Shown here in pieces: positions 54,996-63,848 of a stretch of 64,000 nucleotides of DNA. The translations under genes were made by a program, and so were the position numbers. A model generated the notes under the pieces. That model was not told where the DNA came from and ran no database searches. It saw only the letters and a list, made by a program, of their open reading frames with translations. Numbering within the stretch: the stretch's first letter is position 1; every line of letters begins with the position of its first letter. The stretch covers positions 1,180,115-1,244,114 of the forward strand of contig NZ_FRBQ01000001.1 in the NCBI RefSeq assembly GCF_900142655.1, given 5' to 3'. Origin of the DNA: Phytopseudomonas punonensis (GTDB taxonomy: Bacteria > Pseudomonadota > Gammaproteobacteria > Pseudomonadales > Pseudomonadaceae).

Positions 54996-57221
54996 ATGGC
55001 AATCACACAACAGTCGCGCATGGCCAAGGTCAACAGCCCGCTTGGCGACAACGTGCTGGTAATGGAGCGCCTGGCCGGCAGCGAATCCCTGGGCCGCCTG
55101 TTCCACTACGAGCTCAGCCTGGCCTCGGAAAACTCCTCGCTGAAGCTCAATGCGTTGCTTGGCAAACCCATGGGCCTGGCGGTACAACTGGCCGACGGCA
55201 GCGACCGCTACTTCCACGGCATCGTCGCGCGCTGCAGCCAGACCGCCCATCGCGGCCAGTTCGCCAGTTACCAGGTCACCCTCAAGCCCTGGTTGTGGCT
55301 GCTGTCACGCACCTCCGACTGCCGCATCTTCCAGAGCAAGACGGTGCCGGACATCGTCAAACAGGTGTTCCGCGACCTGGGTTTCTCAGACTTCGAAGAC
55401 GCCCTGACCCGCTCCTACCGCGAGTGGGACTACTGCGTGCAGTACCGCGAGACCAGCTTAGATTTCGTCAGCCGGCTGATGGAGCAGGAAGGTATCTACT
55501 ACTACTTCCGCCACGAGCAGGAGCGCCACGTGCTAGTGCTCTGCGATGCCTATGGCGCACACAGCACAGCGCCCGGCTATGGGCGTGTGCCGTTCTACCC
55601 GCTCGACGACCAGATGCGCGAGCGCGACCACATCCACGACTGGCACCTGGCCCACGAAGTGCAACCCGGCTCCCTGGCGCTCAACGATTACGACTTTCAG
55701 CGCCCCAGCGCGCGCCTGGAAGTGCGTTCCAGCATCGCCCGCGAGCACAGCAACGCCGACTATCCGCTGTACGACTACCCGGGCGAATACGTGCAGAGCA
55801 AGGACGGCGAGCAGTACGCGCGCAATCGCATCGAGGCGATCCAGGCGCAGTACGAGCAGATCCGCTTGAAGGGCAATGCCCGTGGCCTGGGCAGCGGGCA
55901 CTTGTTCAGTCTCACCGATTACCCGCGCGACGATCAGAACCGCGAGTACCTGATCGTCGACAGCGAATACACCATCACCCAGGACCTCTACGAGAGCGGC
56001 CGCGGCAGCGAGAGCTTCCAGTTCGACAGCAGCCTGACCTGCATCGACGCCAGCCAGGTGTTCCGCCCGCTGCCGCTGACCGTGCAGCCCATCGTGCAGG
56101 GCCCGCAGACGGCCATGGTGGTTGGCCCCAAGGGCGAGGAAATCTGGACCGACCAGTACGGCCGCGTGAAGGTGCACTTCTACTGGGACCGTCACGACCA
56201 GTCCAACGAGAACAGCTCCTGCTGGATTCGCGTGTCGCAGAACTGGGCCGGCAAGAACTGGGGCTCTATCCAGATTCCGCGTATCGGTCAGGAAGTCATC
56301 GTCAGCTTCCTGGAAGGCGACCCCGACCGACCGATCATCACCGGTCGCGTCTACAACGCCGAGCAGACGGTGCCCTACGACCTGCCCGCCAATGCCACCC
56401 AGAGTGGCACCAAGAGCCGTTCGAGCAAGGGTGGCACGCCAGCCAACTTCAATGAAATCCGCATGGAGGACAAGAAGGGCGAAGAGCAGCTGTTCATCCA
56501 CGCCGAGAAGAACCAGGACATCGAGGTCGAGAACGACGAGACCCACTGGGTCGGCCACGACCGCAGCAAGACCATAGACAACGACGAGACCGTGCACGTC
56601 AAACACGACCGCACCGAGACCGTGGACAACAACGAGACCATCACCATCGGCGTCGACCGCAGCGAAAAGGTCGGCAACAACGAAACCATCACCATCGGCG
56701 TGAACCGCACCGAGCAGGTCGGCAGCAACGAGACCATCAGCATTGGCGCCAACCGCACCGAGAGCGTGGGCAGCAATGAAACCATCAGCATCGGCGCCAA
56801 CCGCACCGAAAGCGTGGGCAGCAACGAAACCATCAGCATCGGTGCCAACCGCACCGAAAGCGTCGGTAACAGCGAGCGCACCACCATCGGCGCCGACCGC
56901 ACCGCGCTGATCACCGCCAACGAGTACGTGCTCATCGGCGCGGACCTGGCGACCATGGCGGGCGGCAACGAATCGCACTATGTGCGCGGCGAGCGCAACA
57001 GCCGTGTGCTCAAGGATGACAACCTGCATGTCGGCAAGAACTTCGTGCTCAAGGCCGGCGACTCGATCACCCTGCAGACCGGCGCCGCCAGCATCACCAT
57101 GAAGAAGGACGGCACCATCGCCATTCGTGGCAAGAACATCAGCATCGACGGCTCCGGGGCGATCAACGTCAAGGCCGCCAAGAACATCGTGATGAAAGGC
57201 CAGAAAATCCTGCAGAACTAG
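54996..57221 (+). CDS. vgrG: T6SS spike protein VgrG (TssI) with a repeat-rich needle
   Basis: A 741-residue spike of the type VI secretion system. The gp27-like base (about 1-370) is followed by the gp5/OB region (about 390-480, with WTDQYGRVKVHFYWDRHDQSNENSSCWIRV and SWGSIQ-like IQIPRIGQEVIVSFLEGDPDRP). The C-terminal needle carries nine or so 16-residue repeats (NNETITIGVDR, SNETISIGANR and variants, about residues 540-630) before the last beta region. The ATG at 54996 has AGGGA 8 bases upstream. It opens an effector island with no sheath or membrane genes, so it should be served by a T6SS elsewhere. Confidence 0.93.
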   Translation: MAITQQSRMAKVNSPLGDNVLVMERLAGSESLGRLFHYELSLASENSSLKLNALLGKPMGLAVQLADGSDRYFHGIVARCSQTAHRGQFASYQVTLKPWLWLLSRTSDCRIFQSKTVPDIVKQVFRDLGFSDFEDALTRSYREWDYCVQYRETSLDFVSRLMEQEGIYYYFRHEQERHVLVLCDAYGAHSTAPGYGRVPFYPLDDQMRERDHIHDWHLAHEVQPGSLALNDYDFQRPSARLEVRSSIAREHSNADYPLYDYPGEYVQSKDGEQYARNRIEAIQAQYEQIRLKGNARGLGSGHLFSLTDYPRDDQNREYLIVDSEYTITQDLYESGRGSESFQFDSSLTCIDASQVFRPLPLTVQPIVQGPQTAMVVGPKGEEIWTDQYGRVKVHFYWDRHDQSNENSSCWIRVSQNWAGKNWGSIQIPRIGQEVIVSFLEGDPDRPIITGRVYNAEQTVPYDLPANATQSGTKSRSSKGGTPANFNEIRMEDKKGEEQLFIHAEKNQDIEVENDETHWVGHDRSKTIDNDETVHVKHDRTETVDNNETITIGVDRSEKVGNNETITIGVNRTEQVGSNETISIGANRTESVGSNETISIGANRTESVGSNETISIGANRTESVGNSERTTIGADRTALITANEYVLIGADLATMAGGNESHYVRGERNSRVLKDDNLHVGKNFVLKAGDSITLQTGAASITMKKDGTIAIRGKNISIDGSGAINVKAAKNIVMKGQKILQN

Positions 57222-57247
57222 GCAGCGATCACCGCCAGGAGCTCCCC

Positions 57248-57700
57248 ATGACTGTCCAGCACCACACTCCCGCCGCCACTCGCCTGGACGGCGTGGTCAT
57301 CGGCGTACTGCTCGATGTGCCGCAGGCCGCAAGCCCAGTGGTGGCCTTCCCCGGCTGCCCGTCCGAGACGGGTATCGCCGCCACTACCACCACGGCCCTC
57401 AGCCGCGAGGACATCGGTGCCCAGGTGGCATTGATGTTCGTCGGCGGCGAGCCGAGCCAGCCCCTGGTGATCGGCCGCATCCAGCGCCTGCCGCAGGCCC
57501 CGGTCACCACGCCAGCGGCCGTAGCACATATCGACGGCGAACGCCTGGAATTCAGCGCCGAGCGCGAGATCGTGCTGCGCTGCGGCAAGGCCAGCATCAC
57601 CCTGACCCGCGAAGGCAAGGTGCTGATCAAGGGCGCCTACCTGTCCAGCCGCTCCAGCGGCGTGAACCGCATCAAGGGCGGTTCGGTGCAGATCAACTGA
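57248..57700 (+). CDS. DUF6484-domain T6SS-associated protein
   Basis: A 150-residue protein. It begins with a DUF6484-type beta region (RLDGVVIGVLLDV, TTTALSREDIGAQVALMFVGGEPSQPLVIGRIQ) and ends in strands similar to the final part of the VgrG needle (LRCGKASITLTREGKVLIKGAYLSSRSSGVNRIKGGSVQIN). It lies between vgrG and the first PAAR-like toxin and may act in loading or assembling the spike tip; that is inferred. Confidence 0.75.
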   Translation: MTVQHHTPAATRLDGVVIGVLLDVPQAASPVVAFPGCPSETGIAATTTTALSREDIGAQVALMFVGGEPSQPLVIGRIQRLPQAPVTTPAAVAHIDGERLEFSAEREIVLRCGKASITLTREGKVLIKGAYLSSRSSGVNRIKGGSVQIN

Positions 57701-57701
57701 A

Positions 57702-58649
57702 ATGAGCCATACGGTTTACGCCAATGGTCGAGAAATCTCGGCGAAGAGCTCCGACGGCAAATCCATTGCTGCGTTTCCTGACGTTTGCTTCACGCCGCCC
57801 CAGGCACCGCCCACACCAATGGGCATCCCCATCCCTTACCCCAATACCGGCCTGGCCAGCGATACCACCAAAGGAACACGCACGGTCAGAATCGCGGGCA
57901 AGGAGGTCATGCTCAAGAACAAGAGCCACTACAAGACCAGCTATGGTGACGAACCCGGCTGCGCGCCCAAGAAAGGTATTCTGACTGGCAAGATCAAAGG
58001 GAAGGTGTACTTCACCTCTTGGTCTATGGATGTCAAGTTTGAAGCCAAGAATGTCGTTCGCCACCTTGATCTGACTACTAACAACCATGGCTCGATGCCG
58101 GGCAACACACCGCCATGGCCGCACACAGCAAGCATGGTGCTGGCCTTCCAGCCAGGCGGTAAATGTGCCGGCATGGAACACCTGCGCTTACAGCCCTACA
58201 GCGATCCCTGCCCGGATACCGCCAGCGGTGAGCGGCAGACCGGCCACCACCTGATTCCCGGCCGTTGCATGCGCGATATAGCCAACTATAACCATCAGCA
58301 GGCACCGGTCATTTGCGTTTCGTTCGGCAATCAATATCAAGGCTCGCACCAGCGTTGCCACGAACGATTCGATCCTGTCGAGCTGAACCATCACCAACAA
58401 GGCAAACCGTTCACCTACGCAACCGCCAGGAAGACCGCAGCAGCCTCGGCCGGTGGCGCACTCACGCCACCGCGCGATATCACACCTGATGAACAGACGT
58501 GCGTAGAGCACCAGCTCGACCAGTACTACACCGGCACATCGGCCAAGGCCCCAGCCTGTAGCGACTCAACCTTACTGAGGGCATCAGGCAAACCCGGCAA
58601 GGCTATCCCGGCCCCAGTCAGCCCAAGCGCCCCAGCGGGCATGCCTTAG
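57702..58649 (+). CDS. PAAR-like/GHH nuclease T6SS effector 1
   Basis: A 315-residue effector. The first 145 residues form a PAAR-like (DUF4150) spike tip: SIAAFPDVCFTPPQAPPTPMGIPIPYPNTG and SWSMDVKFEAKNVVRHLDLTTNNHGSMPGNTP. The C-terminal part has the GHH signature (RQTGHHLIPGRCM, about 183-195) and APVICVSFGNQYQGSHQRCHERFD (about 206-230), an HNH/endonuclease VII-like layout. It probably cuts DNA in rival cells. The next gene encodes its likely immunity protein. The toxin half looks less GC-rich than vgrG. Confidence 0.83.
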   Translation: MSHTVYANGREISAKSSDGKSIAAFPDVCFTPPQAPPTPMGIPIPYPNTGLASDTTKGTRTVRIAGKEVMLKNKSHYKTSYGDEPGCAPKKGILTGKIKGKVYFTSWSMDVKFEAKNVVRHLDLTTNNHGSMPGNTPPWPHTASMVLAFQPGGKCAGMEHLRLQPYSDPCPDTASGERQTGHHLIPGRCMRDIANYNHQQAPVICVSFGNQYQGSHQRCHERFDPVELNHHQQGKPFTYATARKTAAASAGGALTPPRDITPDEQTCVEHQLDQYYTGTSAKAPACSDSTLLRASGKPGKAIPAPVSPSAPAGMP

Positions 58650-58659
58650 GATTTCAATC

Positions 58660-59583
58660 ATGCAACGCAAAGACTCCGCCCTCTACTTCAAGCATGTGAT
58701 CGCCATTTCCGCCGAGCGCGCGTTGCTGAGCGGGCTGCTCTACATCGAAGAAACCGAGCCGACTATCAGCCGCATCATGATGATCGCCGAGGGTAGCTGG
58801 TATCACCTCTATGACCTCGATGACATCATCCAGGACAGCCACCGTCAGGCCGCAGACGGCAACCACGGCAACCACGGCAAGGATATCTACCACCTGCTGG
58901 GACGCCTCGGCTCACTGCGTATTCACCCATCCGGTCAGGCTTTTCAGGATGAGCAGCTGCCGCTGGCCAACGCCTATCTGAAGTCCCTGCGCGAGATAGA
59001 CGGACAGCTGTACGCTTGTGGCACTCAAAGCCAGGTTATGAGACGCACGGCCCAGGGCTGGCAACGTATGGATCAGGGCATCTACGAGCCGTTACAGGAT
59101 CAAGTCACCTCGAGCCTGAATGCGCTGGACGGTACAGCGACCAACGATATCTACGCGGCAGGCGATAGCGGTGCCTTGTGGCACTGGGACGCAAGTAAGT
59201 GGACGCGCCTGGAAAGCCCGACCAACCTGCCGCTGTACGTGGTTCACCAGCACAGTGACGGCTCTATATTCCTGGCCGGTTCAGGCGGCGTTCTGTTCAG
59301 AGGCAATCGCCAACAAGGCTGGGCAGATCTGAGCGACTCAGCCTTCAGCCACCTAGTGCTGGAAAATGCCTGTGAATTTCAGGGCGCTCTTTATCTATCT
59401 GCCGGCACGCATTTGCTGTGTTATGCCAACGATCAGTTGTCAGCCGTTCATATTCCCCTGCCAGGGCCACTGGCATTTCACAACCTCGACGCCTGTGCCG
59501 AAGCTCTGTGGTGTGTAGGAGATGACTGCGTGTTGTCTTTTGATGGTCAGCATTGGCAAGCACATTCTTGCCCGGAGAACTGA
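58660..59583 (+). CDS. Beta-propeller-like putative immunity protein 1
   Basis: A 307-residue protein without signal peptide or membrane segment. Several repeats of about 40 residues have the W/G pattern of beta-propellers (NDIYAAGDSGALWHWDASKWTRLESPTNLPLYV, then GSIFLAGSGGVLFRGNRQQGWADL). It starts 10 bases after toxin 1 and resembles the protein at 62949-63848, which follows toxin 2. Pairing with each toxin suggests immunity; this is inference. Confidence 0.72.
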   Translation: MQRKDSALYFKHVIAISAERALLSGLLYIEETEPTISRIMMIAEGSWYHLYDLDDIIQDSHRQAADGNHGNHGKDIYHLLGRLGSLRIHPSGQAFQDEQLPLANAYLKSLREIDGQLYACGTQSQVMRRTAQGWQRMDQGIYEPLQDQVTSSLNALDGTATNDIYAAGDSGALWHWDASKWTRLESPTNLPLYVVHQHSDGSIFLAGSGGVLFRGNRQQGWADLSDSAFSHLVLENACEFQGALYLSAGTHLLCYANDQLSAVHIPLPGPLAFHNLDACAEALWCVGDDCVLSFDGQHWQAHSCPEN

Positions 59584-59605
59584 TGCGCGAACGGGATAAG
59601 TTCTG

Positions 59606-60718
59606 ATGGAACTGCTCAACGCCACGCGCATGGTCGCCGCCTACAACCAGGGCCTGGACGCCGATGGCCGCGAATACCTGGTGGTCATCGTCAAGGGCAC
59701 CTTCGACCTGCCGGTGGACGGCAGCGTGGCGCGCCTGCTCGATGAGCAGCAGCCGCTGCTGATGAGCGATACCTTCGCCGGTGACCCGGCGCTGTCCGCG
59801 CCCCTGCACGAGTTCGACTTCGCGCCGTTCAAGCCTAACTGCGACGTGCTGGTCAGCGGCAGTGCCCACGCGCCAGGCGGCCGCCCGGTCAGCCAGCTGA
59901 CCGTGGGCATCCGCGTCGGCCGGGTCAGCAAGGCATTCAGCGTGTTCGGCCCGCGGCACTGGCAGCCCGGCGCCCTGGGCACCAGCGCCGGCGCGCCACA
60001 GCCGTTCGTGCGCCAGGACATTTCCTACGCCAGTGCCTTCGGCGGCAGCCACCCGGCACCCGGCAACCCCGAGCAGTTGCTGTGCAACCTGCGCAACCCG
60101 GCCGGCCAGGGCTGGTACCCGCGCAGCCTGGGCGGCGGCACCGTGGTCGGCATGCCGATGCCCAATACCGAAAAGCTCGGCCAGCCGGTCGATGCGCCCC
60201 ATGGCGATTTCGAACCCATGGCCCTCGGCCCGCTGGGCAAGCACTGGCAGGCGCGCGTCGGCTTCGCCGGCACCTACGATCAGGCCTGGCAGGACGAACA
60301 GTTTCCCTTCCTGCCCAGGGACTTCGACGAGCGCTACTTCCAGGCAGCGCCGGCCGATCAGCAGACCGACTACCTCAAGGGTGGCGAAGAGGTATTCCTG
60401 CTTGGCCTGCTACCCACCGAGCGCGCCGGCTTCCGGGTGCCCAGCGTGCGCATGCCGGTAACCTATTTCCTCAGCGCCGGCGGCCATGAAACGGCGCAGG
60501 CGGTCATCGACACCCTGCTGCTCGACACCGACGCCAACCGGGTAGAAATCACCTGGCGCACGCGCCGGCCGCTCAAACGCAGCCTGTTCGAGATCGCCCA
60601 GGTATTGGTGGGCGAGAAATCCCGGGGCTGGTGGCGTGCCCGCGAGCTGGGCAAGGATTACTACCCGTCGCTGGCCGCGTTGAGCCGCAGCCGTTCGACC
60701 GAGGATGACCTGTCATGA
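59606..60718 (+). CDS. DUF2169-family T6SS accessory protein
   Basis: A 370-residue DUF2169 protein, a group encoded with PAAR-type effectors and thought to act as adaptor or chaperone for loading. It has the typical N-terminus MELLNATRMVAAYNQGLDADGREYLVVIVKGTF and the repeated LxG-P-W-like blocks such as FGGSHPAPGNPEQLLCNLRNP. It is coupled to the ketosynthase-like gene by a 4-base overlap. Confidence 0.83.
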   Translation: MELLNATRMVAAYNQGLDADGREYLVVIVKGTFDLPVDGSVARLLDEQQPLLMSDTFAGDPALSAPLHEFDFAPFKPNCDVLVSGSAHAPGGRPVSQLTVGIRVGRVSKAFSVFGPRHWQPGALGTSAGAPQPFVRQDISYASAFGGSHPAPGNPEQLLCNLRNPAGQGWYPRSLGGGTVVGMPMPNTEKLGQPVDAPHGDFEPMALGPLGKHWQARVGFAGTYDQAWQDEQFPFLPRDFDERYFQAAPADQQTDYLKGGEEVFLLGLLPTERAGFRVPSVRMPVTYFLSAGGHETAQAVIDTLLLDTDANRVEITWRTRRPLKRSLFEIAQVLVGEKSRGWWRARELGKDYYPSLAALSRSRSTEDDLS

Positions 60719-61752
60719 GTGCCCTCAGCATCCTCTCCAGCGGTATGGTCAGTGCCGTGGGCCTGAGCGCGCCGGCCAGTTGCGCGGCGATCCGCTGCGC
60801 CCTCGACAACTTCCAGGAAACCCGCTTCATCGACGGCGGCGGCGAGTGGCAGGTCGCTGCCAGCGTGCCGCTGGAAGAGCCGTGGCGCGGCCGCACCAAG
60901 CTGGTGAAAATGGCCGCACGCGCCATCGCCGAAAGCCTGGCCGGCGTACCGGGGATCGATTGCGCCGCCACGCCGCTGCTGCTCGGCGTCGCCGAGCTGG
61001 ATCGCCCAGGCCGTAACGATGGCCTGGACAACAGCCTGTTGCGCGATATCGAGCGCGAGTTGGGCGTGCAGTTTCATGGTGCCTCAACGCTGATCCCGCG
61101 GGGCCGGGTCAGCGCCGGCGTGGCACTGCTCAATGCACGCCGGCTGATCCACGAAGGCGGCCACCGCCACGTGCTGATCGCCGGGGTCGACTCGTTTCTC
61201 AACGCCGCCACCCTGTCCGCCTTCGAGCAACGCCAACGACTGCTCACCAGCCGGCATTCCAATGGCTTCATTCCCGGCGAAGGTGCGGCAGCGGTGGTGG
61301 TCGGCGCGCCGGTTCGCCAGGAGGCCGAACAGCTGATCTGCTTCGGGCTGGGCTTTGGCGTCGAGAAGGCCAGCGTGGAAGCCGACGATATCCCGCTGCG
61401 CGCCGACGGCCTGGTGCAGGCCACCCAGGCGGCGCTCAAGGACGGCAACTGCCGTATGGAGCAGATGGACTACCGGCTGACCGACAACTCCGGCGAGCAG
61501 TACTACTTCAAGGAAGCGGCCCTGGCGCTGAGCCGCACGTTGCGCGTGGTCAAGGAAGAGTTCGACATCTGGCACCCCGCCGACTGCATCGGCGAATGCG
61601 GCGCCGCCATCGGCCCGGCCATGCTGGCGGTGGCCCTGGCCGCCTCGCGCAAGGGTTACAGCCCTGGCGCGAACATCGTCTATCAACTGGGCAACGACGC
61701 CGGCGAACGCGCCGTGGCGTTGCTGCGTTACCAACGGGTAGGAGCCGCCTGA
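60715..61752 (+). CDS. Ketosynthase-fold (thiolase-like) protein of the T6SS island, catalytic Cys apparently missing
   Basis: A 345-residue thiolase-fold protein. Late blocks match ketosynthases (GHRHVLIAGVDSFLNAATL, NGFIPGEGAAAVVVG, DCIGECGAAIGPAMLAV). At the position of the usual nucleophile motif (DTACASG-like), this protein has GRVSAGVALLNAR, with no cysteine. An enzymatic role is therefore doubtful. Such genes recur next to DUF2169 and PAAR genes. One base overlaps toxin 2 (TGATG). Confidence 0.78.
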   Translation: MSALSILSSGMVSAVGLSAPASCAAIRCALDNFQETRFIDGGGEWQVAASVPLEEPWRGRTKLVKMAARAIAESLAGVPGIDCAATPLLLGVAELDRPGRNDGLDNSLLRDIERELGVQFHGASTLIPRGRVSAGVALLNARRLIHEGGHRHVLIAGVDSFLNAATLSAFEQRQRLLTSRHSNGFIPGEGAAAVVVGAPVRQEAEQLICFGLGFGVEKASVEADDIPLRADGLVQATQAALKDGNCRMEQMDYRLTDNSGEQYYFKEAALALSRTLRVVKEEFDIWHPADCIGECGAAIGPAMLAVALAASRKGYSPGANIVYQLGNDAGERAVALLRYQRVGAA

Positions 61753-62933
61753 TGGCCAACGAGGTCTATGCCAACAACCGGGAGATTTCCTGCAAGGCAG
61801 CCAGCGGCAAGTCCATCGCCGCCTTTCCTGACGTCTGCTTCACCCCACCGCAGACGCCGCCGATGCCGCTGGGCATCCCGATCCCGTACCCCAACACCGG
61901 GCTGTCCAAGGACACCACCAAGGGCACGCGCACCATCCGCATCACCCGCAAGGAAGTGATGCTCAAGAACAAGAGCTACTACAAGACCAGCTACGGCGAC
62001 GAACCCGGCCGCGCCCCGAAGAAAGGCATCATCACGGGCAAGATCAAAGGCAAGGTGTACTTCACCTCCTGGTCGATGGACGTCAAGTTCGAAGGCAAGA
62101 ACGTGGTGCGGCATATGGATTTGACGACCCATAACCATGGGTCGATGCCGGGGAATACGCCGACCTGGCCTTATTTGGATCAAATGGCGGTAAGCAAGGG
62201 CGAAGGGCCGTGTAAGGAAGACATCAAGAAAGAGAAAGATGCCTGTAAGGACTTTTCACCTCACAAGCCAGATGGACCTAGCCCCTGCCCTCCCGATGGC
62301 AAACCAAAAACCCAAGAGGCGGCAAACGCTTACGCTGACAAGATTGGTGCAGACAAATGCCTGAGCGCCAGGCGATGCCAGCTCACACCCTATACACCCA
62401 CCAAAGGACAGGCCGGCTGCTGCCCCGGGCAGACAGGTCACCACCTTGTGGAAGCGGGCTCGTTTTTTGACAAAGGCCGCGGGGAAGGCGACTCGAAAGC
62501 TATCAAGGGAACAACCCTTTACAACGAGCACAAAGCACCCTGTATCTGCGTCGAGGGCGGCAATCAGTATCACGGCACGCATGGCTTGATGCATACCTAC
62601 CAGAGCAACGCAGCACTTAGCAGTGGGGCGAAGTCCACTCGGATCACCTTTGAAGACGACACCTCTGCTCGCCTGGTTAGCGTGACCTACGGCCAGGCAA
62701 AAGGCTTCGGTGTGGCCGCAGTAGGAAAAACCTTTCCCGAATCAGGTTGCGACCCGGCGTGTACCGAAGCGCAGCTGGATGCCTATCACAACCAGTGCGG
62801 GATTGATGATCAAACGGATTGCCGGATGATTGCGACAGGCTATAAGGGCGATGCCGCTCAGAAAGCGGCAGATTCGGCGGTCAAAGCTCGATCAAAGAAA
62901 TTACGCGCTACAAGCACTAAATCAAGCCGATAG
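61752..62933 (+). CDS. PAAR-like/GHH nuclease T6SS effector 2
   Basis: A 393-residue effector. The first 140 or so residues are nearly identical to those of effector 1 (CFTPPQTPPMPLGIPIPYPN; KGKVYFTSWSMDVKFEGKNVVRHMDLTTHNHGSMPGNTP). A Lys/Asp/Cys-rich linker (about 152-215) follows, then a GHH domain (CCPGQTGHHLVEAGSFF; APCICVEGGNQYHGTHGLMHT), and a tail with further cysteines. Toxin 2 is about 80 residues longer than toxin 1. From about 62170 on the DNA is visibly less GC-rich. The ATG at 61752 overlaps the preceding stop. Confidence 0.84.
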   Translation: MANEVYANNREISCKAASGKSIAAFPDVCFTPPQTPPMPLGIPIPYPNTGLSKDTTKGTRTIRITRKEVMLKNKSYYKTSYGDEPGRAPKKGIITGKIKGKVYFTSWSMDVKFEGKNVVRHMDLTTHNHGSMPGNTPTWPYLDQMAVSKGEGPCKEDIKKEKDACKDFSPHKPDGPSPCPPDGKPKTQEAANAYADKIGADKCLSARRCQLTPYTPTKGQAGCCPGQTGHHLVEAGSFFDKGRGEGDSKAIKGTTLYNEHKAPCICVEGGNQYHGTHGLMHTYQSNAALSSGAKSTRITFEDDTSARLVSVTYGQAKGFGVAAVGKTFPESGCDPACTEAQLDAYHNQCGIDDQTDCRMIATGYKGDAAQKAADSAVKARSKKLRATSTKSSR

Positions 62934-62948
62934 TAATAGGTCCAGCCA

Positions 62949-63848
62949 ATGCCAGAAAGAAAGAGTCGGACAGATACCTTCATTACAGGGGCTGTTCGGT
63001 ACAACGATCTCGCTTATATCGTTACTCAAGACGACAGCCTGGAGGCACGGATTGAGCATTCTCACCTGTATAGCTGGGACGCCGGAGAGTGGGGTTACGA
63101 CGATATGCAAGACTGGCCCACGGTCAGCGTAACCATTACCCAAGAACCTTTAGAACAAGCTTTATTTATGTCGCCCTATGGCGAGATCCGTCTATTCGGT
63201 AGTGGGCAGGAGAGCGATGAAAAGATCCGGACGCCTGATGGCGATCCCATTGATCGCGGCCATTTGAGACAAGCACGGACTGTTGGCCGGAAAACCTTTG
63301 CTGTTGGAATGGGACGTCAAGTCTATCGACGTGATGGCGTTGATCACTGGAGCTGTCTTGATCAAACCATCCGCCCTGCAATCGGCGAAACGAAAGGCTT
63401 CGAGTCCATCGATGGCTTTGACGAAAGCGACCTGTACGCCGTTGGCTGGGATGGCGAAATCTGGCACTACAACGGCCAACAGTGGAGCCAGAAGGAAAGC
63501 CCGACCAACCTCGTACTGACCCGCGTGCTCTGCGCCGGAGATGGTCAGGTCTATGCCTCGGGCCGTCGCGGACTTCTGATCGTAGGTCGGGGTGATGCCT
63601 GGCAGCCAATCGAGCAGGAGGACGTCACCAGCGACATATGGGATCTGGCCTGGTATGACGGCAAGCTCTACCTGTCGACGATGCGCGGCTTGTATACGCT
63701 TCAGGGTGGCAGCCTGGTCGAGGTGGATTTCGGGGATGACACACCGGCGACCTGTTACCACTTGAGCGTGGCCGATGGCGTGATGTGGTCATTCGGCGCC
63801 AAGGACATCATGGCCTTCGACGGCAATACCTGGACTCGCATCGACTGA
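62949..63848 (+). CDS. Beta-propeller-like putative immunity protein 2
   Basis: A 299-residue soluble protein that resembles the protein at 58660-59583 along its length. Shared blocks include ESDLYAVGWDGEIWHYNGQQWSQKESPTNL, then GQVYASGRRGLLIVGRGDAWQPI and GKLYLSTMRGLYTL, each with propeller-like W/G spacing. It starts 15 bases after toxin 2. The stop overlaps the next gene (TGATG). Confidence 0.74.
   Translation: MPERKSRTDTFITGAVRYNDLAYIVTQDDSLEARIEHSHLYSWDAGEWGYDDMQDWPTVSVTITQEPLEQALFMSPYGEIRLFGSGQESDEKIRTPDGDPIDRGHLRQARTVGRKTFAVGMGRQVYRRDGVDHWSCLDQTIRPAIGETKGFESIDGFDESDLYAVGWDGEIWHYNGQQWSQKESPTNLVLTRVLCAGDGQVYASGRRGLLIVGRGDAWQPIEQEDVTSDIWDLAWYDGKLYLSTMRGLYTLQGGSLVEVDFGDDTPATCYHLSVADGVMWSFGAKDIMAFDGNTWTRID

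Noticed and set aside
56620..56880. A CRISPR-like array
   Set aside because: The 48-bp repeats are contiguous without spacers and are in frame within vgrG.
55533..57029. A long minus-strand frame opposite vgrG
   Set aside because: It mirrors the VgrG repeats as Val/Ala/Asp repeats and has no independent support.
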